A stretch of 64,000 nucleotides of DNA from Gordionus sp. m RMFG-2023. Lineage: Eukaryota > Nematomorpha > Gordioida > Chordodea > Parachordodidae. How positions within the stretch are numbered: the first letter of the stretch is position 1; each line of letters starts with the position of its first letter. This document shows positions 25,140 through 38,516 of this stretch, piece after piece. The notes beneath the pieces were generated by a model that worked only from the letters and a program-made list of their open reading frames with translations, ran no database searches and was not told the DNA's origin. The position numbers were made by a program, and so were the translations under genes. The stretch is from the NCBI RefSeq assembly GCF_954871325.1, contig NC_088775.1, positions 34,387,561 through 34,451,560 of the forward strand. The letters are read 5' to 3'.

Positions 25140-26365
25140 TATTTTATCCATGGAAAAACTTTATTTAAACAAATAGATATAGATAAAATTTTAAATTCTT
25201 TCGCTTTCTCTACCCCTAATTTACCTAAATTTTAATTTATCGAAACACCAGTAATAGCTTATGTAAAGATTAAGAAACTACGTATAGTCAATTAAAGAAA
25301 GATCAAAATAAATTGAAAAAAACAAAAAAAAAAAATCGAAAAATAACATTTAGGGAAAATCTGCCTATTAGAAATGTCTATGAAAAAAGATGACAAAAGA
25401 GATTTTTGAAAGGTATCTCTCTATAATAGGAAAAGATTTACCACCATATCGGTATTTTAGTTTGAAACCGAGAAATTAAAAATTGACATGAAGGAAAAAA
25501 TTTTTTTAAAAACTATAGTTAACGTAGTAATTTAGATTTATATAGTGAAAACGTTCGAGCTAACAACTATTTAAAATTAAAAGTTTGAAGAATGCATTTG
25601 CTAAAGTATAAAAAATAAAATGAGAAATAACGACAACATCGAAACAAGCAAGACTACCCTAAGATGGGAGAGAAAAAATAAAAATCTTTAATAAAGAAAA
25701 ACGAAATTACATTTAAGACTGTATAAAGAAAAATATACCTCCATATCTCTGTGCACATTTGGAAATCGAGTTGACATAGACATTATAATAGAAGAAGATT
25801 TAAAATTTGAAGGGAAATAAAATTCAACTTAGCATATAAAAAATAAAAGTAAAACTTTACAAAATTTTTGTATAACAGAAGACTATGGAAAAGGAAATGA
25901 TTAATAAATAAATAAGTAAAACAATAATAAGGGGGAAAAATTCAGGGTGGGATAACCTAATCACTTTACAATAACGAAAATTATGAATTTTACTATCTCT
26001 AAATAAATTATACAAATATTAATAACAAGTTGTATAACCTTTTTCCAAAAAGCAAGAAAGAGAAAAATTTAAATGTTAAGAAAAGAGAGATCGATGACGC
26101 CTAATATTAGAAAAACTTTTATTTTGAGAGAAAACAAAAGAATTAATATAACAGTGGCGCCTAGAAGTTAAAAATATGAGTATTTAGATTAAAATTTTAA
26201 TAGTCGTTTGAAATTACAAGAAAACATAAATAAAATTAATAAATAGACAGAATAAGTAAAATAAAAATCTATTTGGGAGGGAGTTCTAAAAATATTAGCG
26301 AGTGAGAGAAAAGGGAAATAAAAATTAAGCGTTATAAAATACGTAAAATATATATATATAAAATA
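25140..26365. other. gene-free AT-rich sequence
   Basis: Purine-rich, very AT-rich sequence without open frames resembling known proteins. I see nothing functional in it. Confidence 0.45.
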
Positions 26366-26750
26366 ATATATATGTCGTATGGGGTTTCGGAATTCGTGGG
26401 GATTCGGAATCTCTCAATTTTAAATCATTTACTAAGGGCGATTTTTGGATTTTAAACATCTGATTTCACAGGAATTGTATTCCAGAATGTGCAGAGTATT
26501 TACCCTATAAATTTCAGCAAATTTCAGCGATGGACATTTTGGTATTTTTTAATTTATATGTAAAATCCATATAAAAATTAATATAAATTAGAAGTGGTTC
26601 TAAAGTTCATGGCAAAATTGTTTGAAATTTACAGTTTGGGTACTCTACCCATGCTAGAATACATTTCCGGTTAAATCGAACTTAAAAATTTTTTAAATCG
26701 CTCTCGGTTAAGGATTTAAAATCAAGAGATTCCAATACGACATATATATA
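26366..26750. mobile_element. snapback (palindromic) MITE
   Basis: The two halves are imperfect inverted copies. The outer edges are ATATATATGTCGTAT and its inverse; further in, GGAATCTCTCAATTTTAAATC at the left faces GATTTAAAATCAAGAGATTCC at the right, then TGTATTCCAGAATG faces CATGCTAGAATACA. Arms are about 160 bp with a short centre. No coding sequence. The superfamily is uncertain, because flanks are low-complexity TA repeats that hide any target duplication. Confidence 0.7.
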
Positions 26751-26784
26751 ATATAATATTAGCGTTGTGTTTGATTAAAATTTA

Positions 26785-26925
26785 TACTAAATCTAATGCA
26801 CAGTTAGAAAACGAACCTAAAATATCCATACTAAGGAATATATGTATAAAAATAAAATCTAATGCACAGTTAGAAAACGAACCTAAAACATACATACTAG
26901 GAAAATATAGGTATAAAAATAAAGT
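26785..26925. repeat. tandem duplication, 66-bp unit x2
   Basis: AATCTAATGCACAGTTAGAA and the following CGAACCTAAAA phrase occur twice, 66 bases apart. The copies differ at a few positions. No function seen. Confidence 0.8.
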
Positions 26926-28334
26926 AAAATGTAATATATATTTCGTTAATCTAATAAATCTAAATTCAAAATAATGTTACAATGTGCTAACATTAATATA
27001 TTTGTTATGTCAAACACAAAAAGTTCTAAGCCATAGAATTTGTTATCATAAATGTCAACCAGATAAACTACTTTTGTGAAAATAAGAACTAAAGATATAT
27101 GAAAACACAGAGCTACAACATAATTAATGTAAAACATAAAATAATATGTCTAATTTTACTAATAAAACATAAAATCTCTAAAATCTACAAAATTGACCAA
27201 ATTTAAATCTAAAACATTTAAATGTTATAATATATACTAATTCAATGTACTTATTTAATGAAGTTTAAAACATAATTTCAACCAAGTATTTACTATATAT
27301 GAAATTTAAGCTTACTTTAAAACCATTAAACTTATTAAGCAGCTAAATATATTTGTTATATGTTGGTTAAATATACTATAAACAGAAGAACTACTAAACC
27401 CATTTTAAGATCTGGACAAAAATAAAGTATATTAAGACTAAAATCATTTTAAAATAAATAGACTATCACCGTGTAGGCAGATTACAGATAAAAGTATTAA
27501 AATTTACACATATTTATACTATGTTAATTATATTTTAAGTTATGGTAACAATAAAATATATAAAGGCAAAGCTATGGTAGACAAATTACTAACAACATGT
27601 TTCTTAATTTATAGCATTTTGATGAAACAGCTAATGAAAAAATAAAATCGAAATATACCTGTATTAGGAAGACTAAAAAAATATAAAAACCAGTTACTAA
27701 TTGAAATAGGTTTTGAAATCAGATGAGGGAAAGGTTTCAAACAATTTAGCTTTTTAGAAGGTTATGTTTGTCCATTTTGAAAAACGATTATTATCATTAT
27801 TTTTCCTCGTAAGCATCTTTATTTTCATCAAGCATTGAAACAATATGCTTTTTGTAAATCCATGTTCACTATAATCTAAGATCTCATCTCGTCCAAATTT
27901 AAATCCATAACGAATTCCAAATCCATTTAAAATATTTGAACGTATGCACCTCTTTCATTTTTACATATGGAAAATTCACTCTTTTGTAGTTTATAATCTT
28001 CTTTTTAATTACTTCAAATGAATTAATTTTCCATCACCACTTTGAATTTAAAAAATCCCAATTCCAATTTAAGGAATCTGCAGCTCAAGGAAATATTTAA
28101 AGGCAGAGGATGGATACCCACAGAGGGGGTAAATCATGCATATCTTAAAATCATTATTATTTTAAAAATAATTTGTGAACGAATCCAATCTCCAACAAAG
28201 GACTTTTTACTGACAATCAACCATGTGATGATAACGTCTTTCCTCCTTCCACTAGGAAAACTCAATTCCCCTGTCAGAAAATAACTGACATTTGATGTAT
28301 TAAATTACATTTATTTCTTCCTTTTTTTCAACAG
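26926..28334. other. gene-free AT-rich sequence
   Basis: No recognised gene, RNA or element end. 28000-28290 is slightly less AT-rich and may be the 5' edge of the retroelement fossil that follows, but no domain is readable there. Confidence 0.4.
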
Positions 28335-30065
28335 CTACAACACTCGGGTTAGTTCAAAGATTGACCATAAGTATTTTGAAATGTTGTTTGACACGGGAGG
28401 AAGTATTTCAATTATATTATATATATAATATAAAAAATATTGACAGAGGGCAGCTTTGAAAAGGTGTTTAGGCGTGTTAAGCAATTTGATAGATCGAAAA
28501 TTATGATTTTGGCAAGGCCAAAATGGGAGTAATTTTATTAATTTGACAACATATCTATAGGATAGTAAAAAATAAGATGTTGAAACTATTATGGGGTTAA
28601 AATTGGATCACTAAATTAGGCTCTTAAGATAATTATTGGGATATTTTTACAAAAGATCGTGATTTATATTATGCGGAAAGGAAAATCATAGCAGATAGCA
28701 TGAGAAATAGGATTAGAGAATTAGAAATGGCTGATTTATGGAGTGAAAAAATTAATTTCACAAAGGAAATATCAATAGTGAAGATCATAGAAAAAATGAT
28801 TAAATTGCCGAGCCGGATAGCTCAATATATTGTTAATGATTTTGAAATTGATCAATTAATTCATTATAATGGGTGACGTTATACCTATTTTGATGAAAAA
28901 ATATGGCATAACTTTTGAAGATGCTTTGGGATGTCTAAATGAATTTTAAGTAGATGTTAAACTTAGGGAACATTTTTCACTCATTTTTTTTACCATGTCG
29001 ACGAGTACCTCTCTAATTGGGAGAACAAGTCTTTATTGAACTTAATAATTGGTTTAAAGATGGTATTATTGTACCTATCTGGTATAATAATTGGGTCACT
29101 CCGTTAGTTTCGATAAAAAAAATTGAATGGAAGATTAAGACTGTACGCTGAATTTCGTGCAACATTTAATCCATGGGTTGTACAGATTAAGTACCCTCTT
29201 CCCCAGAATTGAGGAGGTTTGGGCAAATTTAAGGTGCGGGAAATATTTTTCCAAGGTAGATTTTTCATCTGCTAGAGGGCATTAGTAAATTTTTAAAATA
29301 ACAACTTCGAGAGTTTATTTGCTTTATGTAGGTTACCTGTGGGCTAAGTGTGTCGCCTATTTTTTGGAGAGTGTTTTTTTATCATATGGACTATGTATTA
29401 ACTAGGGAGTAATACCGGAGCAACATAGCCATCGTCTTGAAGAAGTATTTGAAAGGATTCATGACAAGGTTTAAAGAACCAGTCTAGATAAAAGTGTTTT
29501 ACGGGTGACAGAAAGAAATTGTGTATTTAGGTCATAAAATTATTGGAATTGAGGTAAGTCCTCTAAATAAAAATTAAGAAAATATGCGTTCGCCAACAAA
29601 TAAATCGGAAATGCAGTGTTTTCTAGGTAGGATAAAATATTATCATAGATTTGTGGGAAATTTTGCAAAAAAAGTGTGTTCATTTTGAGTGGCAAGGTGA
29701 ACAACAAATAGGTTTTAATTTGTTATAGAAAAAATTTAACAATGATTAGGAAATAATTTTGGCGGTAAATGCATCTAGTAAAGGTGGTGGCTATTTATTA
29801 CATTTAATAGGCGAGTTTGAAAGATTTATTATTTTTTTCCTCGTAAACTTTAAGAATTGGTCAACTGGTCGTCCCATGCTTTGGATTGCATATTCATCAA
29901 TTTTTCGGTACGATCTAACAGAAATACCTTAGCAGTTACTTCGGCAGAAATCTTGAAAATTAATAAGTATTCAGACATCAACGTAATTTTTATCCTACTT
30001 GTCACCAAACTCTTGGTGTTTTTGGTTAGAAATTCCTTAAATTTATCACATTACGCCAAATAAAT
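28335..30065 (+). pseudogene. Ty3/gypsy pol fossil
   Basis: Order on the + strand: a retropepsin-like LFDTGGSISII at about 28383, a reverse transcriptase region with FGLSVSP-like and YLGHKI-like phrases (about 29040-29560), the connection block YYHRFVGNFAKK at about 29637, and an RNase H region (about 29750-30060) with LVNWSSHALDCIF near 29855. This is Ty3/gypsy order. The copy is old and heavily broken, with many breaks. No LTRs or integrase were recognised. Confidence 0.7.
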
Positions 30066-30379
30066 GGCGATCGTAATGAAGCTTCCTATTTATTTCAAAC
30101 AATTTATTACGATGGCTATTCCTCAAAGTAATTGTATTGCTATACATGGTTCCATAAAGCAATGCTAAACCGATCTCTTAATTGTTTTTTTTTAATTTGA
30201 TTTTTTTAAATTCTTTTTTAAGAATTTATATATATATGATATATTTTTATAATAGCTAATTGTTTTTTATACTCTGTTTTAAATTTGTTTTATATATATA
30301 TATATATATATCTTAGGGGTGATCAGGGAAGGTTTGGGACTTTATTCGTTCAAACCTAAATATATTCAAATATATCGTT

Positions 30380-31197
30380 CATAAAAGAAAATTTAATCTT
30401 CCTTGTTGCGCCAATTTTTTTATATTATTTTTCATTTGAGATTAGATCTCGATGCGTAAAGCTAATCTATTCAATTAATTTTAAGAAGTAATATTTTTGA
30501 CATAGGTTTTTATTCTCTGTAATGAAGAAAAGGTCCTCATATTTGCGCTTGTATTAATTGAAATACCTGTTTTAGATAATTCTGATATTTCTCCAAGAGC
30601 ATGCAAAATAGACTTTTTTAGATCCTAAAAATGCTGCAACAGCTTGATATCGAAGTCTTCATCTTGTTGTGCAGAACTTTTGCAGTTTCTTTTTTCCTGT
30701 AACACAAGATATCTTGAAATAATTATATTCAGTAAATTCTGTCTATTTGAATATCTGAACATTTTATACACTCTAAAAATTTTAAAATCACAGCTATTAT
30801 TAGAGATATATTAAATAGAATTCTTTTGGTTGATAAAATTTTCTTATATCCATCAGTGTTTAAGATTGAAAAAATGTAAGAAAATAAACTTTAAACATTC
30901 TTGAGATAAATTATTAATATACAAGAAATAAATATTTAAATAATTTTAACTTTTGCTAATATTTTGAATAGAATATAACTCATTTGAATAAGAATACTTT
31001 GCCATTTACAATTCATGAAGCATTGTTTTTTTCAAAGATTCTGGCTATGGGGCGAAGAATTTCTCACCTCTCCCATCCCCCTCTCGATGGCAACGAGCCT
31101 GAGCCCTTTTAAATTTTTTCAAAAAAATTAGCTAAGGGGGAGGGAAGCGCTAGGGGGAGGGAAGCGCTAGGGGAGGGAAGCGCTGACTACGGGCCTG
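30380..31197 (-). pseudogene. hAT remnant, ZMYM/DUF4371-type
   Basis: The minus strand at about 30430-30690 encodes a decayed C-terminal block: EDFDIKLLQHF, KSILHALGEISELSKTG, then MRTFSSLQRIKTYVKN and a decayed RLNALAL-like stretch, as in DUF4371-group hAT dimerisation domains. The right edge at 31197 reads, inverted, CAGGCCCGTAGTCAGCG, a hAT-type terminus. Just inside it is a short tandem repeat, three copies of an 18-19 bp unit GGGGGAGGGAAGCGCTA-like (31134-31184). The other end and duplication were not found. Confidence 0.6.
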
Positions 31198-31374
31198 ACA
31201 ATCCTAACCTAGCCCACCTTTATAAATATCAGAATCATATTAATTCATGTTTTGTGATTCTGAAAAATTGTCAAATTAAAAAATAGGGGAAAACATTCTA
31301 AATTTCATTTATTAAGATTTGATTTTAAAAAATGATAAAGTACTAAAATATAAAACAAATAAAAATATATAAAA

Positions 31375-32415
31375 TTACTAATGGAGCTATCTTGATTGCT
31401 TTTGAAAAACCTAATGGAGGCATCCGCCCAAATGAAATCGGTTCATTTTCAGACGCCTGATAGCTAAAATTATTGCTAAAAAAATAAAATCCTATTCTCA
31501 TTCCCTGCTTGGCAAATACCAATTAGGATGCGGAATTAAAGGAGGCTTATATATAGCCTCTCACTGCCTACGGATCTACCTATAACATCCATCGATAAAC
31601 TCCGTTTTATGCAAAATCGATTTTAAGAATGCCTTCAATATAATTTCACGTTCCTCGGCACTCGAATCTTTTTACAATTTCCCCCAATTGTCGCGCTTCG
31701 TAGACATCTGATATAACAATAGCACTCCCCTCATTTTTAATGGTAGAGTTATGTATTCCGAAGAGGGAGTACAACAGGGCGGCCCCTCGGCCCTATTCTT
31801 TTCTGCTTAGCTATGCACAATATGATGAAAGATCTTAAATTTGATTTATACGTAGACCTTAACCTGGTACCTTGATGATGGCATACTCTGCGGTAATCCA
31901 CATTAAATTAGCAAAGCCCTTGACCACCTGAAAGAGAATGCTCTAAAATAGGTTTAGAATTAAACAAAACCGATATACAACTATTACAATTCAAAGATAA
32001 ATACGGCGGGCATGAAAGGCTCGATGCACTTCCAAGCTAAACCTTAGATAATCTCTTAACCAATGACTAACTGAGAGTTACTATAGGATTTAGACTTGGA
32101 TGCTCGCTTACACAGTCACACACTTGTCGCCAATGCAACTTACCCGTTCAACATAACGCCAGACAGGGCTTAAACTGCACCCACAGCCAGGGTCGCCATC
32201 TCCGGCATAAAGCAATTAATAAAATCATCCATAACGCTTTTAATAAGGCTAAAATACCCAACATTCTTGAACCAACCAACCTCTCATTACAGGACAGCCT
32301 CAGACCCGACGGTTTAACCTGCCCCCTGGTCCAATGAGAAATCCCTTATTTGGAACGCAACCTGCGTCTCCTCCTTTCCTTCATCAATAAATTCAAACCC
32401 TCTCACTTGTGGGGA
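31375..32415 (+). pseudogene. LINE with C-terminal Cys/His knuckle and RPDG motif, copy 1
   Basis: A decayed reverse-transcriptase element. The start reads AFEKPNGGIRP and RLIAKII-like phrases, then a KYQLGCGIKGG-type motif. The C-terminal region (about 32050-32420) reads HTCRQCNLPVQHNARQ, SQGRHLRHKAINKIIHNAF, KIPNILEPTNL and SLRPDGLTCP. The same order occurs in copy 2 (41371-42415). This arrangement is known in invertebrate RT proteins where an RT is followed by a zinc-knuckle and a PD-(D/E)XK-like domain. Multiple stops and shifts break it, and it has lost much of the RT centre. Much older than copy 2. Confidence 0.65.
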
Positions 32416-34126
32416 AAATAAAAAACTATTAGATAAAAAAAATTGATTTTTCCAATATCGGTCATTTTATTTAATATATAAGAACTGAAAACGATTTTTT
32501 GGAAATAATATAATCTTCAATTTTTATAAAAAATTTAGTTAACATTAGCAAACTCTTCATTTATATTTATAGTCTAGGGGAATTGTATAAAATTGTATAT
32601 TATTTAGTTTTTAATGGTTTTTCTTGAACTATTTGATATAATTTATAGATGACCCAAATAAATTATGATGGCGAAGAACTATTACTCAGAGAACGATTTT
32701 CAAAAACTAGACCTATACCTGGAACACCGAAAATTCACACTGTGATTTCGACATACATCAATTTAGAAGTAAAATATATTCGAATTTTTTGTTATTTATT
32801 ATAAAGAAAATTTTGCCAATATCCAAATCTTTGCAACATAACACAATATCAGTACATTATTTCCATAAACATTGGTAAATTTTTTAATTAATAAATTTTT
32901 GTAATTTTGTAAGATAAAATATTTTATTATTCCGATGGTTACGTTGCCAATAAATATTCAAAATTAAATAACTTTATATTTCAGCCAATAGTCATATCAA
33001 CTAACGGCAATTTTTCACAGTCTTAAAAAACTTTATCACGAAAATTTTTAACATAACAAACGAAAATCGCGAATCCTTATTTCTTAAACAAAAACTTCAA
33101 CTAGAAATTTTTAAACACAATTATACTTGTTTTTTAGGTACATATTCATTATTAAATTAAGCTCTTTTTAGAGTCTTCGAAAATATTTATTTTTATTTAG
33201 TAATTTTATATATTTTTATATTCTTGTTTTAATATTTTAGTGTTTATCATTTTTTTAAATAAATAAAAAGTATCTTACAATAATTTATTAAGATTTTAAA
33301 AGTTTTATTTATAAATCTTAAATATAAAGTTTGAAACTATTCTTTGTTACTTTTGGCATGTTAGAACACATTTTAAAATACTAAATATTTTTTAGCCAAT
33401 CATGTATGACTTTAGGCTTAAATTTTCAGTCTTATCAATTATTAGCTTAAATTATAAGTGGAGTACTGACCTCTTCCTGTAATCATCGTCCCCGATCTCC
33501 CACATTTCTTATGCAAAAAAAAATCACATGTTTTTTAAATTTCCTAACTATTATTGTTCTTCTTATTGATATAGGACGCCTATGTATTGTCTAGCAGTCA
33601 TTTTACTTTAATATATTCTCATTTTAAACTACAAAAATCCCTATTAATCTTATTTAGGAAACAATAAAATTAATTGTGTACAAATATATTTGAAATTAAA
33701 AAAAATTAAACTAGTCCTGAGGTAATAATTTTAATATGAAGCTAGACCAATAGGAATTAATTCCTTTTATCACCATTCAAGAGTTATTTTCTTATAATTT
33801 TGGAAAAATTAGGTTATTTTTATATCTGGGGTATAATTATGAATTCCTATATATGCAAAACAAAGCCAATACCTTTTTTTTCTGAGATATTTTTAATTTT
33901 TCAAAATAATTTAATAAATAAAACTTTTATAAAAAAATTATCATTATTAAAACAAATATTTGCACATACTTTCTATTTCTTTCGTTAAAAATAAAATTGA
34001 TCTTAGACAACGCTGTTTTTATTTTGCTTGATATTTTATAGAACTCATACCATTTTTATTTTTTTAAAAAATTCTTTTTTATGGAATTTTATTTTCATTT
34101 TTAATTCATCCAAATAAAATTGTGTA
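32416..34126. other. gene-free AT-rich sequence
   Basis: No gene, RNA or element end recognised. Long AT-only stretches dominate. Confidence 0.45.
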
Positions 34127-35130
34127 TAAATGATAGCTCCGTGAAGTTGGCCGAACATTTGGAAGCAATAACGATGAATCATATGTCATTTTTTAGTGGT
34201 TAGTTAGTGCTTATTAGTGCTTCAATCCGTATAGCAGCCGAATTTAAGGAAAAAAAGTTAGAGGCAAAAATAAATATTTGTGCCAACTTCTTTAAAAGTT
34301 GTTTGACAGCACTAACAATGAAACTTATATCATCCTTTAGTGCTTCATTAGTAGAGGTTAGTGCTTCAATCACTTTTGTTGCCGAATTTAAGAATAAAAA
34401 GTTATTGGCGAAAAAACAAAAATAAAAAAATATTGGCGACGTGCCAAAACAAAAACTAGAGTAGTACTAAACATCCGGTTTTCGCCATTATTTAGTGCTT
34501 AATTAATGTATTTAAATTCCGTTATTAATTTAGTTAACCGCCAAATGGAAAAAAAGTTATTAGCTAAATAAAAATTATGACGTCACGATTTAAGCGTGAA
34601 GTTGGCCGAACTTTTGGAAGCACTAACGATGAAACTTATATCATTCTTTAGTGCTTCGTTAGTAGAGGTTAGTGCTTCAATCACATTTGTTGCCGAATTT
34701 AAGAATAAAAAGTTATTGGCGAAAAAAACAAAAATAAACAAATATTGGCGACGTTCCAAAACAAAATCTAGAGTATTACTAATGAATTCCGTAATTAATT
34801 TGGTTAACCGTCTTTATAAAAAATTGTAATACGCTATAGAAATGTTTAGAGGTCAAATTATGGCCAGAAAATTATGAAAGCACTAGCGATGAAATTTATA
34901 TCCTTCTTTATAGCTTCCTTAGTAGAGGTTAGTGGTTCAATTATTTTTGTAGCCGAATTTAAGAATAAAAAGTTATTTGCGAAAAAAACAAATAATGGCG
35001 ACGTGCCAAAACAAAAACTATATTAATACCAAACATCCGGTTTTCGCCATTATTTAGTGCTCAATTAGTAAATTTGAATTCCGTAATTAATTTGGTTAAC
35101 CATCTTTATAAAAAATTGTAATACACTAAG

Positions 35131-36003
35131 GATTATGAAAATATATAAAATTATAAAATATGTAATAAAACCTAATTAAAAAATTATAATTTATAAATTT
35201 ATAATTATATAATTAAAAATAAAATTTTATAATTGAGTCCCCAAAAAGGTACCATAATTGTGTCTAAAAATTTCTATTTGAATTTTTTGTCGAATAAAAA
35301 GAAATTCTCTGGGTTCATTTGTGAAAAGTCGTATTTTATTATGCAGATTTTTTAAAAACATAAATGTTGAAGGCGAAAAATGCCCGTTAGTAGAAGTAAC
35401 TACTGGAGTGAATATGAAGTTTTTAAAATTTTTATATTTGTTTGTCTTTTTAATTTCTGCCTGCGTTATTAAATTGAAATTTATGTTTGAAGGGAATGAT
35501 GAGACACGTGATTTGCTGAGGGGTATGGTTGTCATACCATCAGGTCTTAAACCATCTTCTTGAGATAAATTTGATTGTTCAAGATTGTTTGTAATGTGTG
35601 CAGCTGTTAGGCTTCTATTTATTATATGGTTTACAGCTGTGTTGATTTATTAATCACATGTGGGAAATTCTGTGGTTAATTTTTTATATTACTCAAAAAA
35701 TTTTTGATTACTTGTAAATTTTTATAGTATGTAACACATTTCCATAATGTGAAACATTCTTATATAGTTAAATAACTTTCCATAATTATTGTAAAAAACA
35801 TTTTGATTTTAATATAATTTTTTAAAAAAAATTTTTAATAAAACTTTAATAAAGACGAACGTCAAATTTATGAATCGAATATAATTTTTTAATGATTTGG
35901 TCTTAAATTTTCTTAGGCGTCGAGAAAGGTGTCAGAAAATTTGAAGGATTAATATGGCAGTAATTTATCGAATCAGGAACACTCAGAATTCCTGCATAAG
36001 TAT
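35131..36003. other. central part of the foldback element
   Basis: AT-rich. An 80-codon open frame at 35321-35563 on the + strand has a hydrophobic stretch (FLKFLYLFVFLISACVI), and an overlapping frame lies on the other strand. No domain is recognised and neither frame shows support, so I do not call a gene. Confidence 0.35.
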
Positions 36004-36390
36004 TAGTGATCTGCATCTGGCCTAATTTTTCAAGCCCGGCCTGGTCCAAAATTTTTTTAAAAAAGTTTTGCCGGCCCAGCCCGAATCAGAAATTTTTTTA
36101 AAAAAATTTATCGACCCGGCCCGGTCATGCCCGAATTTATTTAAATATAGAAAATAATTTTTAAAATTACTCAAAATAAAAGACATATGTTATATGTTGT
36201 CTAGTTTCTATAAATAAAATCAAATATTTTTATTTTACATAAAAGTTTAATATATAATTGATAAATTTAGAAATATTTAAAAAAATTTCTAGGCCCAACC
36301 CTACCCGGCCCTTTTTTAAAAAATATTAGGCCCAAACCCGATTTATTTTAAAAAAATTAGGTCTGAGCACGGTTCGACGGGTACTTTAAA
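36004..36390. mobile_element. hAT MITE with GC-rich subterminal motifs, copy 2
   Basis: Aligns along its length with the copy at 10213-10598: TAGTGATCTGCATC at the left, GCCCGGCC-type motifs, then the same AT core (CAAAATAAAAGACATATGTT). It has more substitutions and the right terminal repeat is not recognisable, so the end is lost or decayed. It sits in the centre of the foldback element. Confidence 0.8.
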
Positions 36391-37146
36391 ATATTGTAAT
36401 CTTAATATATAAAATTTATGATAGAAATAAATATATGCGTAATTTTTTCGAATAAAATAAAACTATGTAAAAAGAACAATTTGAATTAAGAATAAAAAAT
36501 TTCTGAGAATGTTTTTAACCATATCATTCAATGACACCTCAGAATAATAGATGCTGGAGAAAAAATGTAGTTGTTACAATAAAATAATAAAAATTATATA
36601 ATTATTACACAAGAATGGGGTTCAATGGACCCATTTAGGCAGTAGTGGAAATAATATTTTTTGACTTGGTTTTAGCTATTCATGTATTTTGGGAACCTTA
36701 ATATATATAAGCTTCTGAAACATTATATTATTCAAATATGGCAGATGATCTACGGAAACAATTGATAGGTTAAGTGTAAAAAGACAATATGCATTTTTTA
36801 ATTACTTGGGGTTTTTAATCAAACTAATTAGGGTTTAAATTTTACAAAATAAGTACTAAATAATGGTGAAAATAAAATGTTTGTCGCTGATAGATTTTTG
36901 TTTATTTTGTTAATAACTTTTTTATTTTAAATTAGGCTATTAAACTGATTAAAGCACTAACCTCTACTAAGGAAGCTCTAAAGAATTATATAATTTCATT
37001 GTTATGGTTTCATAATTATCTGGCCAAAATTTGACCTCTAATAGTGCGTACAAATTGTGCGTTGCAACGCAGCGTTTTAAAACGCATATAAAAAAACGTA
37101 AACGCAGCCATGTATAAATTGATGCGTTAACTTTTATTTTTTCAAT

Positions 37147-37475
37147 ATGAAACATTTAAATTTAAAACAAAAAAAATTACTTGCTTTGTATTTACTACAA
37201 AGAAATAAAGGAAGGAAGAAGAGCAAGACATCCAAAATATTTGTTAAAAGAAATCTTTTTTCAGAATATATTAATATTAAAGGCGATTTAACACATTCGC
37301 AATTTTATAACTATACAAGAATGAGAAGATCAACATTTTCTTATATACTGGAGCTCATTTACGAGGACAGGTGGAATAGTCAAAAAATTTGACATTCTAA
37401 GTAAGCCAATAGAAATAGGACTACCTAGCATAGAGATAGTGATAAAGGCTATTTGCATCCTACATAACATCATAC
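37147..37475 (+). pseudogene. Harbinger transposase, internally deleted
   Basis: From the ATG at 37147 the frame reads an N-terminal Harbinger nuclease region: LKQKKLLALYLLQRNKGRK, then GDLTHSQFYNYTRMRRSTFS and YILELI. After about 37370 the sequence jumps to the C-terminal end of such proteins (KPIEIGLPSIEIVIKAICIL, then HNIIQRR at about 37394-37470). The DDE catalytic core that should lie between is missing, with a frame change at the join. Harbinger transposases are usually 350-450 residues; only about 110 remain. It cannot be active. Confidence 0.82.
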
Positions 37476-37699
37476 AAAGAAGGATCAGCTTCCATTGATG
37501 ATATAGGTAATACTAATATTTAAATAAATATATAAATATCATATTTATATATATTTTTAAAATTATATTATCATCAATACATATCCTACATTGGCTAACC
37601 TTACAACAAGACCATTTTTGGCAAGCAGGGGAAACAACTAAAGCTCACAGGAATCTAAAATCATTAGGGATAAATTTAAAAATTTTATAAATTCTTAAA

Positions 37700-37880
37700 T
37701 TTTTATATTATAATAAATTTATTTATATTACTATTATAATAAATTTATTTATATTACTATTATAATAAATTTATTTATATTACTATTATAATAAATTTAT
37801 TTATATTACTATTATAATAATTTTATTTATATTACTATTATAATAAATTTATTTATATTACTATTATAATAAATTTATTA
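37700..37880. repeat. 26-bp minisatellite
   Basis: The unit AATAAATTTATTTATATTAC plus TATTAT is repeated about 6.5 times with few changes, inside the Harbinger element between its two genes. Confidence 0.85.
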
Positions 37881-38516
37881 ATATTAAATAAAATGGAATA
37901 AAGTATTGATCATGAAATAATTTTAAGTTTAGTTATATATTTGTAAGCTTAGTGTTAATTGTAATAGATTAAATGAAGTGGGATCCAAAGTTGAGGATTA
38001 ATAATGGGGATGAAGGTTGTAGACTAGATTTATATATATATATTAAACTTAACAATGCAAATATTTTAAATTGCCCTCAATCATAAGAGTGAAAAACTTT
38101 AGCCAGTATAAATAATTAAAAATATTAATCATGTTTTGCTATATATTTATGCAATCTTATTTATATTTTTAAATTACATTTTAGGAAGAAGTTAACACAT
38201 AATTATCCACTACTAATTATATAAAAATTTTATTAATAACAATATATCAAAAATTAACAATATAACAAATATAAATATAAAAATTATATAATAGTATTAA
38301 AAGTTTCTGTTGGTTGTGTTCTATTGATCTTGATTATTTGCATTAGTTTTAAAACCTGTTTTAAAAAAAAATCTTCATCGGAATTGTAGCCATCCATTGT
38401 ATCAACTAGGCTATCCAAAAAGAGTCTATATAAAAGATAAATAAATTATAGATAAAAATAAGAATTACTGGATGCTAGATGACTTTTTTTCCAATACATT
38501 CATCAGAATTTGCAAA

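Noticed and set aside
37700-37880. Possible CRISPR-like regular repeat
   Set aside because: Units abut directly with no spacers and lie inside a eukaryotic transposon; it is a minisatellite.
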